A program made the translations under genes and the position numbers. A DNA stretch of 64,000 nt, from assembly GCF_014472415.1 (NCBI RefSeq), contig NZ_JACSZV010000031.1, positions 1 through 64,000 of the forward strand, in the 5' to 3' direction. The stretch is from Pseudomonas sp. N40(2020). GTDB lineage: Bacteria; Pseudomonadota; Gammaproteobacteria; Pseudomonadales; Pseudomonadaceae. The notes beneath the pieces are model-generated. The model saw only the letters and a program-made list of their open reading frames with translations. It did no database searches and was not told where the DNA came from. Shown in pieces: positions 52,579 through 61,182 of this stretch; within the stretch, counting starts at the first letter, position 1, and each line of letters opens with the position of its first letter.

Positions 52579-53600
52579 TGTTCAAGCTCTCGCCTTTGGG
52601 CCGTCGTCGCTTCGAGCGATTCAAGAAGAACCGTCGTGGCTGGTGGTCGTTGTGGCTGTTTATCGGGCTGTTTATTGTCACCTTGGGTGGCGAACTGATC
52701 GCCAACGACAAGCCGCTGGTGGTCAGCTATCAGGGCCAGTGGTACTTCCCGGTGTTCAAGCGCCACACCGAGCAGGAGTTCGGCGGACAACTGCCGTTCC
52801 AGGCCGATTACCGCAGCGATTATGTGCAGAACCTCATCCGCAAGGACGGTGGCTGGCTGCTGTTTCCGCCGATTCCCTTCAGCGACGACACACCGAACTA
52901 CGACCTCACCAAACCGGCACCGAGCCCGCCCACGGCAGTCAACTGGCTGGGCACCGACGATCAGTCGCGGGATGTCTTGGCGCGGGTGATCTTCGGCGCG
53001 CGGGTATCGATTCTGTTTGCCCTGATGCTGACGTTTGTCAGTGCGCTGATCGGCATCGCTGCCGGCGCGTTGCAGGGCTACTACGGCGGCTGGGTCGACT
53101 TGATCGGGCAACGTCTGCTTGAGGTGTGGTCAGGACTGCCGGTGCTGTACCTGCTGATTATCCTTTCCGGTTTCGTCGAGCCGAATTTCTGGTGGCTGCT
53201 GGGAATCATGGCGCTGTTTTCCTGGCTGGCGCTGGTCGATGTGGTGCGGGCGGAGTTCTTGCGCGGGCGTAATCTGGAATACGTCAAAGCCGCGCGAGCC
53301 CTTGGTCTGACTGACCGCAAAGTGATTTTCCGGCACATCTTGCCCAACGCCATGAATGCGACATTGAGCTACTTGCCGTTCATTCTGACCGGGGCGATTT
53401 CCACCCTTACCGCCTTGGACTTCCTCGGTTTCGGCATGCCGGCCGGCAGCGCTTCGCTGGGCGAACTGATCGGTCAGGGCAAGCAGAATCTGCAGGCGCC
53501 TTGGCTGGGTCTGACGGCGTTTTTCACCCTGGCGCTGATTCTTTCTTTACTGGTGTTCATCGGCGAGGCGTTACGTGACGCCTTCGACCCTCGATCCTGA
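52578..53600 (+). CDS. yejE: peptide ABC transporter permease YejE
   Basis: A 340-residue permease with the LGTDDQSRDVLARVIFGARV block and the coupling loop YVKAARALGLTDRKVIFRHI. It shares one base with the yejB stop. Partner of YejB in the channel. Confidence 0.95.
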   Translation: MFKLSPLGRRRFERFKKNRRGWWSLWLFIGLFIVTLGGELIANDKPLVVSYQGQWYFPVFKRHTEQEFGGQLPFQADYRSDYVQNLIRKDGGWLLFPPIPFSDDTPNYDLTKPAPSPPTAVNWLGTDDQSRDVLARVIFGARVSILFALMLTFVSALIGIAAGALQGYYGGWVDLIGQRLLEVWSGLPVLYLLIILSGFVEPNFWWLLGIMALFSWLALVDVVRAEFLRGRNLEYVKAARALGLTDRKVIFRHILPNAMNATLSYLPFILTGAISTLTALDFLGFGMPAGSASLGELIGQGKQNLQAPWLGLTAFFTLALILSLLVFIGEALRDAFDPRS

Positions 53601-53609
53601 AGCGTGGCC

Positions 53610-55184
53610 ATGACTGACAACCTGATTGAAATCCGTAACCTCAACGTTGCCTTCCATGGCCAGCCCGTGGTGCGCGACCTGTGCCTGGACATCCGCCCTG
53701 GCGAGTGCCTGGCGCTGGTCGGCGAGTCGGGCTCGGGCAAATCGGTGACTGCTCATTCAATCCTGCAATTACTGCCTGACAGTGAAGCGCAAACCACCGG
53801 CAGCATTCGCTATCGCGGGCAGGAACTGGTGGGGGCAGACCCCAAGGTCCTGCGCGAACTGCGTGGCAACCGTATCGCCATGATCTTTCAGGAGCCGATG
53901 ACCTCGCTCAATCCGCTGCACACCATCGAAAAACAGATCGGCGAAACCCTGCTGCTGCATCGCGGCCTCGGTGGCAAAGCGGCGCAAGCACGCATTCTCG
54001 AACTGCTCGGACTAGTGGGCATCCAGAAACCCAAGGAACGGCTCAAGGCTTACCCTCATCAACTGTCCGGCGGACAACGCCAGCGGGTAATGATCGCCAT
54101 GGCCCTGGCCTGCGAGCCGGAATTGTTGATTGCCGACGAGCCAACTACAGCGCTCGACGTCACCGTGCAACGCAAGATCCTGTTGCTGCTCAAATCCCTG
54201 CAACAGCGTTTGGGCATGTCGCTACTGCTAATCAGCCACGACCTCAACCTCGTGCGTAGCATCGCTCAACGCGTGTGCGTGATGAAGGCCGGAGAAATCG
54301 TCGAACAGGCACCGTGCGAAACCCTGTTTACCGAGCCGAAACATCCTTACAGCTGCGTCCTGCTCAATGCCGAACCGGAAGGCGAAGCACTGCCGAGGGA
54401 CGAGCGTGAGAACGTGTTGGAAGTCGATAACCTGCGGGTCGAATTTGCCGTCGGTGGCGGCCTGTTTCAGCGCAAACAATACCTGCGCGCGGTCGACGGC
54501 ATTAGCCTGAACATTCAGCGCGGCAAGACGTTGGGCATCGTCGGGGAGTCCGGTTCGGGCAAGTCGACACTCGGTCAGGCGATTCTTCGTTTGCTCGACT
54601 CCGAAGGCAGTATCCGCTTCCAGGGCGAAGCGCTCGACGGCCTCAATCAGAAGCAGTTGCGACCCTGGCGCCGGCAGATGCAAGTGGTGTTTCAGGATCC
54701 GTTCGGCAGCCTCAGCCCGCGTATGTCGGTAGCACAGATCATCAGCGAAGGCCTGGAAGTGCATTGCGAATCCACCGCTGGCGAATGCGATGAGCAAGTG
54801 ATCCGTGTACTCAAGGAAGTCGGTCTCGATCCTGAAAGTCGTCATCGATACCCTCACGAGTTTTCCGGCGGTCAACGTCAGCGCATCGCCATCGCCCGGG
54901 CATTGGTACTGAAACCGGCGCTGATCCTGCTGGATGAACCGACGTCGGCACTGGATCGCACGGTGCAGAAACAAGTGGTCGCCCTGCTCCGTCAGCTTCA
55001 GGAGAAACACGGTCTGACCTATCTGTTTATCAGCCACGACCTGGCGGTGGTCCGCGCTTTGGCCCACGACATGATCGTGATCAAGGACGGTAAAGTGGTC
55101 GAGCGTGGCGCCAGTCACGAGGTGTTTGATTCGCCGCAGCATCCTTACACCAAAGAGCTGTTGGCGGCGGCGCATCCGGGGTAG
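53610..55184 (+). CDS. yejF: peptide ABC transporter ATP-binding protein YejF (double ATPase)
   Basis: A 524-residue fused pair of ABC ATPases. Walker A VGESGSGKSVTAHSIL and VGESGSGKSTLGQAIL, signatures QLSGGQRQRVMIAMALA and EFSGGQRQRIAIARALV, Walker B LLIADEPTTALD and LILLDEPTSALD. ATG at 53610 is nine bases after the yejE stop; GTG at 53604 is an alternative. Ends the yejABEF operon. Confidence 0.95.
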   Translation: MTDNLIEIRNLNVAFHGQPVVRDLCLDIRPGECLALVGESGSGKSVTAHSILQLLPDSEAQTTGSIRYRGQELVGADPKVLRELRGNRIAMIFQEPMTSLNPLHTIEKQIGETLLLHRGLGGKAAQARILELLGLVGIQKPKERLKAYPHQLSGGQRQRVMIAMALACEPELLIADEPTTALDVTVQRKILLLLKSLQQRLGMSLLLISHDLNLVRSIAQRVCVMKAGEIVEQAPCETLFTEPKHPYSCVLLNAEPEGEALPRDERENVLEVDNLRVEFAVGGGLFQRKQYLRAVDGISLNIQRGKTLGIVGESGSGKSTLGQAILRLLDSEGSIRFQGEALDGLNQKQLRPWRRQMQVVFQDPFGSLSPRMSVAQIISEGLEVHCESTAGECDEQVIRVLKEVGLDPESRHRYPHEFSGGQRQRIAIARALVLKPALILLDEPTSALDRTVQKQVVALLRQLQEKHGLTYLFISHDLAVVRALAHDMIVIKDGKVVERGASHEVFDSPQHPYTKELLAAAHPG

Positions 55185-55217
55185 GCATAATCGGCGCTCG
55201 ATTTGAAACCCGGTCGT

Positions 55218-55244
55218 GGCCATCGCTGGCGAGCCCGCGATGGC
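55218..55244. repeat. imperfect copy of the CCATCGCTGGC palindrome
   Basis: GCCATCGCTGGC-GAG-CCCGCGATGGC, a variant of the repeat at 4506-4533, in the short gap between yejF and hbcR. Confidence 0.6.
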
Positions 55245-55280
55245 GTCGGCACTGACAACACAAACCTCGGACCAGCCTTC

Positions 55281-56687
55281 ATGAACACCACCGAAAGCCT
55301 CAAGGACTACCAAAGGGTTCGCACTCTGGCGATCCGTTCGCTGTTCGAGATCATCGAGCAGTCGAGCGAAGGCACGGTGATTGTCGATCGTGACGCCAAC
55401 ATCGTCTGGATGAACGAGCGATACGCCCGGCGTTTCGGCCTGGAATCCGCCGCAGGCGCCATCGGCAAGCCCTGTGAAAGGGTGATCCCCGGAAGTCTGC
55501 TGCGAGAAGTGGTGCGCACCGGTCGACCGATTTTGCTGGACATGCAGGACACCCCAAAAGAACCGCTGGTGGTGATGCGCCTGCCGATCCACGACGACGC
55601 GGGCACGGTCATTGGCGCCATCGGCTTCGCCCTGTTCGATGAGTTGCGTACCCTGTCGCCGATGCTCAAGCGTTACCTGAGCATGCAGGAAGAGCTGGCC
55701 TCGACCCGCTCCTTGCTGCGCGCGCGGCAGACCAAATACAACTTCGCCCATTTCATCGGCACCAGTGCCGCCAGCCTCGACGTCAAACGCCGTGCGCGGC
55801 GCAGTGCGAGTGCCGAGTCTCCTGTGTTGCTGCTGGGTGAAACCGGTACCGGCAAGGAATTGCTGGCACAGGCCATCCACAGTGCCTCGCCCCGAGCGCA
55901 CAAAGCCTTCGTCAGCATCAACAGCGCGGCGATTCCCGAGGCGCTGCTGGAAGCGGAGTTTTTCGGCACCGCCCCAGGCGCGTTCACCGGAGCCGACCGC
56001 AAGGGCCGTACCGGCAAACTGCAAATCGCTCAGGGCGGCACGCTGTTCCTTGACGAAATCGGCGACATGCCGCTGCCGCTGCAAAGCAAATTGCTGCGCG
56101 TGCTGCAGGAGAAGGAGTTCGAGCCAGTGGGTTCGAACGACGTGATCCAAAGTGATGTGCGGGTGATTGCCGCCACGTCGACGGATCTGCAAGCGGCGAT
56201 CAAACGCGGCGAATTCCGCGCGGACCTTTATTACCGGCTCAACGTGTTGCCGATCAATGTACCGCCGCTGCGTGAAAGGCTCGACGATCTGCCGGCACTC
56301 AGCGAAGCCATTCTGGAAGAGCTGCGCAGTCAACATGAGCTGAACCGTGAAGCGTTGACGTTGCTTGGGCAGCATGCCTGGCCGGGCAATATTCGAGAGC
56401 TGCGCAACGTGCTGGAACGCGCAGCGCTGCTGAGTGATGACCTGATGCTCACCGAGAACGACATTCGCGCGGCCATCGTTACGTTTACGCCGGTGGAACG
56501 TGCTTCGGCACCGATGATTGAATCGTTGGCCGAGGAGACATTCGCTGAGGCGCGGGAGCGGTTTGATCGGCAGTTGATTCAGTCTGCCCTTGCGCAATGC
56601 GGGGGTAAGGTTCCAGAGGCGGCGGCTCGGCTGGGGCTGGGGCGGTCGACGCTGTACAAGAAAATGGTGGCGCTGGGGATCGTCTAG
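55281..56687 (+). CDS. hbcR: sigma-54-dependent activator (HbcR-like)
   Basis: A 468-residue bacterial enhancer-binding protein. N-terminal PAS-like sensor (about 20-130; IEQSSEGTVIVDRDANIVWM), AAA+ domain with Walker A LGETGTGKELLAQAI and the sigma-54 contact GAFTGADRKG, Walker B GGTLFLDEIGDMP, and a Fis-type DNA-binding C-terminus (AARLGLGRSTLYKKMVALGI). By position before the GntP permease, bdhA and acetoacetyl-CoA synthetase genes it corresponds to P. aeruginosa PA2005, the RpoN-dependent regulator of (R)-3-hydroxybutyrate use. Start at 55281 lacks a strong ribosome site. Confidence 0.9.
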   Translation: MNTTESLKDYQRVRTLAIRSLFEIIEQSSEGTVIVDRDANIVWMNERYARRFGLESAAGAIGKPCERVIPGSLLREVVRTGRPILLDMQDTPKEPLVVMRLPIHDDAGTVIGAIGFALFDELRTLSPMLKRYLSMQEELASTRSLLRARQTKYNFAHFIGTSAASLDVKRRARRSASAESPVLLLGETGTGKELLAQAIHSASPRAHKAFVSINSAAIPEALLEAEFFGTAPGAFTGADRKGRTGKLQIAQGGTLFLDEIGDMPLPLQSKLLRVLQEKEFEPVGSNDVIQSDVRVIAATSTDLQAAIKRGEFRADLYYRLNVLPINVPPLRERLDDLPALSEAILEELRSQHELNREALTLLGQHAWPGNIRELRNVLERAALLSDDLMLTENDIRAAIVTFTPVERASAPMIESLAEETFAEARERFDRQLIQSALAQCGGKVPEAAARLGLGRSTLYKKMVALGIV

Positions 56688-56696
56688 TCTCAATAA

Positions 56697-56712
56697 AGAG
56701 ATACTTATCTCT
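56697..56712. promoter_or_regulatory. perfect palindrome, candidate enhancer site
   Basis: AGAGATA-CT-TATCTCT, a 16-base perfect inverted repeat just after the activator gene and about 200 bases upstream of the candidate sigma-54 promoter, a normal distance for an enhancer-binding protein site (inference). Confidence 0.5.
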
Positions 56713-56737
56713 ATTTCTGGATAAGACCTTAAAGATC

Positions 56738-56818
56738 AAAAGATCGCAGCCTACGGCAGCTCCTACAGGGTGGATAGGCTTCAAATTGTAGGAGTTGCCG
56801 GAGGCTGCGATCTTTTTT
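56738..56818. repeat. dispersed GATCGCAGCC hairpin repeat
   Basis: Long inverted repeat starting AAAAGATCGCAGCCTACGGC and ending in its complement plus a T run, same family as 7160-7226 and 18049-18083. It can terminate hbcR. Confidence 0.7.
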
Positions 56819-56907
56819 GGCCGACGCAATCTCCCGATTGAGACAAAACTCTATCCACATATTTAAAACAGAGAATAATTTCCTTAAATTTCAACACGTT
56901 AACAACT

Positions 56908-56923
56908 TGGCACACATCTCGCT
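56908..56923 (+). promoter_or_regulatory. candidate sigma-54 promoter of the hydroxybutyrate operon
   Basis: TGGCAC ... CGCT with GG (56909-56910) and GC (56921-56922) separated by exactly 10 bases, the -24/-12 spacing; the -12 box is TCGC rather than TTGC. It lies 58 bases before the permease start and directly follows the sigma-54 activator gene. Confidence 0.6.
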
Positions 56924-56980
56924 TTGCCCCTTCTTACACCCGTTTCAACCACAAAAATAACAATTCTGGAGAGACACACC

Positions 56981-58372
56981 ATGAGTGTGATCATTGCCTT
57001 GGCAGCCCTGGCGCTGTTGATGGTCGCTGCGTATCGTGGCTACAGCGTTATCCTCTTCGCACCCATCGCCGCGCTCGGCGCTGTCCTGCTGACTGACCCG
57101 TCCGCCGTTGCCCCAGCTTTCACAGGGGTGTTCATGGAGAAAATGGTCGGTTTCATCAAGCTGTATTTCCCCGTGTTCCTGCTCGGTGCCGTGTTCGGCA
57201 AGTTGATCGAACTGTCGGGTTTCTCGCGTTCGATCGTTGCAGCGGCCATTCGTCTGTTAGGCACAAAGCAGGCCATGCTAGTGATCGTGCTGGTCTGCGC
57301 CCTCCTCACCTACGGTGGCGTTTCGCTGTTCGTGGTGGTGTTCGCGGTTTACCCGTTTGCGGCGGAGATGTTTCGCCAGAGCAACATCCCCAAACGTCTG
57401 ATCCCGGCCACCATCGCCCTCGGCGCGTTTTCGTTCACCATGGACGCCCTGCCCGGGACGCCACAAATCCAGAACATCATCCCCAGCACGTTCTTCAACA
57501 CCACCGCTTGGGCAGCGCCGTGGCTGGGTGTGATCGGCACGATTTTCGTGTTCTGCGCCGGCATGCTGTTTCTGCAACGTCAACGCAACAAGGCTCAACG
57601 CGCCGGTGAAGGTTATGGCACCGAACTGCGCAACGAGCCGGAAACCGCCGAGGACCTGACGCTGCCGAACCCTTGGCTTGCGCTCTCGCCGTTGTTGGCG
57701 GTGGGCATCATGAACCTGCTGTTCACCCACTGGATTCCGCAGTGGTACGGCAAGACCCACAGCTTGGCGCTGCCAGGCATGGCCACACCGGTGACCACTG
57801 AAATCGCCAAACTGACGGCGATCTGGGCCGTTCAAGCCGCATTGCTGGTCGGGATTCTGATGGTATTGGCGTTCGGCTTTCAGGCGATTCGCAGCAAACT
57901 GGCCGAGGGCAGCAAAAGTGCGGTCAGCGGTGCGTTGCTGGCGGCCATGAACACCGCTTCCGAATATGGTTTCGGCGCAGTGATCGCCTCGCTGCCGGGC
58001 TTTCTGGTGCTGGCCGACTGGCTCAAGCAAATCCCCAATCCACTGGTCAACGAAGCGATCACCGTGACCTTGCTCGCGGGTATTACCGGCTCGGCTTCGG
58101 GGGGCATGAGCATTGCGCTGGCGGCAATGTCCGAGCAGTTCATCAGCGCCGCCAATGCGGCGAACATTCCGCTGGAGGTGTTGCACCGCGTGGCTGCGAT
58201 GGCCAGCGGCGGCATGGACACCCTGCCGCACAACGGCGCGGTCATCACCCTGCTGGCAGTCACCGGCCTGACCCATCGTGAAGCCTATAAAGACATTTTC
58301 TGTATTACGCTGATCAAGACCCTGGCGGTTTTCGTGGTGATCGGCACTTTCTACGCCACTGGCATTGTGTGA
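56981..58372 (+). CDS. GntP-family permease, probable 3-hydroxybutyrate transporter
   Basis: A 463-residue, 12-helix inner-membrane transporter of the GntP/gluconate family, starting MSVIIALAALALLMVAAYRG. It precedes (R)-3-hydroxybutyrate dehydrogenase by seven bases and is under the adjacent sigma-54 activator, as in P. aeruginosa where the corresponding permease (PA2004) serves 3-hydroxybutyrate. Start has CTGGAGAG upstream. Substrate is inferred from context. Confidence 0.85.
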   Translation: MSVIIALAALALLMVAAYRGYSVILFAPIAALGAVLLTDPSAVAPAFTGVFMEKMVGFIKLYFPVFLLGAVFGKLIELSGFSRSIVAAAIRLLGTKQAMLVIVLVCALLTYGGVSLFVVVFAVYPFAAEMFRQSNIPKRLIPATIALGAFSFTMDALPGTPQIQNIIPSTFFNTTAWAAPWLGVIGTIFVFCAGMLFLQRQRNKAQRAGEGYGTELRNEPETAEDLTLPNPWLALSPLLAVGIMNLLFTHWIPQWYGKTHSLALPGMATPVTTEIAKLTAIWAVQAALLVGILMVLAFGFQAIRSKLAEGSKSAVSGALLAAMNTASEYGFGAVIASLPGFLVLADWLKQIPNPLVNEAITVTLLAGITGSASGGMSIALAAMSEQFISAANAANIPLEVLHRVAAMASGGMDTLPHNGAVITLLAVTGLTHREAYKDIFCITLIKTLAVFVVIGTFYATGIV

Positions 58373-58379
58373 GGCATTC

Positions 58380-59153
58380 ATGACGACTCTTACTGGCAAG
58401 ACCGCACTGGTAACCGGCTCCACCAGCGGCATTGGCCTGGGCATTGCGCTCGTACTGGCCAAGGCTGGAGCCAATGTTGTTCTCAATGGCTTTGGCGATG
58501 CGTCCAAAGTGATTGCCGAAGTGGCGCAGTTCGGCGGCAAGGTCGGCCATCATCCGGCGGACGTCAGCGACCCGGCGCAGATTGCCGAAATGATCGCCTA
58601 CGCCGAACGCGAGTTCGGTGGCGTGGACATTCTCATCAACAACGCCGGCATCCAGCATGTCGCCGCCGTGGAAGAGTTTCCGATTGAACGCTGGGATTCG
58701 ATCATCGCCATCAACCTCTCTTCGGTGTTTCACAGCACCCGCCTGAGCTTGCCGGGCATGCGCGCCAAAGGCTGGGGGCGGATCATCAATATCGCCTCCG
58801 TACACGGCCAGGTCGGTTCCACAGGCAAAGCGGCTTACGTTGCTGCCAAACACGGGGTGATCGGCCTGACCAAAGTGGTCGGTCTGGAAACCGCGACCAG
58901 CAACGTCACCTGCAATGCGATTTGCCCGGGCTGGGTACTGACGCCGCTGGTGCAGAAGCAGATCGATGATCGCGCCGCCAAGGGCGTCGATCCGCAGCAG
59001 GCGCAGCATGATTTGCTGGCCGAGAAACAGCCATCGCTGGAGTTCGTTACGCCGCAGCATCTGGGGGAACTGGTGTTGTTTCTGTGCAGCGAAGCAGGCA
59101 GCCAGGTGCGTGGTGCGGCGTGGAATATTGACGGTGGTTGGTTGGCGCAATAA
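58380..59153 (+). CDS. bdhA: (R)-3-hydroxybutyrate dehydrogenase
   Basis: A 257-residue short-chain dehydrogenase oxidising 3-hydroxybutyrate to acetoacetate with NAD. N-terminal GKTALVTGSTSGIGLGIALV, NNAGIQHVAAVEEF, catalytic Ser/Tyr/Lys in NIASVHGQVGSTGKAAYVAAK, and CPGWVLTPLVQKQ, all typical of BdhA. Start at 58380 with GTGAGGC before it. Its product is activated by the following synthetase. Confidence 0.96.
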   Translation: MTTLTGKTALVTGSTSGIGLGIALVLAKAGANVVLNGFGDASKVIAEVAQFGGKVGHHPADVSDPAQIAEMIAYAEREFGGVDILINNAGIQHVAAVEEFPIERWDSIIAINLSSVFHSTRLSLPGMRAKGWGRIINIASVHGQVGSTGKAAYVAAKHGVIGLTKVVGLETATSNVTCNAICPGWVLTPLVQKQIDDRAAKGVDPQQAQHDLLAEKQPSLEFVTPQHLGELVLFLCSEAGSQVRGAAWNIDGGWLAQ

Positions 59154-59188
59154 GCCGCGACACCTTCAGGAAAACAAGAGGCAAACAA

Positions 59189-61144
<1,956 letters not shown>

Positions 61145-61182
61145 TCGGTCGGTGGAAATGATTCAACCGAAGGTCGGCACCA

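Noticed and set aside
54228..56693. 821-residue open frame on the minus strand
   Set aside because: It lies antisense to yejF and hbcR, whose frames carry complete ABC and AAA+ motifs; long shadow frames are common at this GC content.
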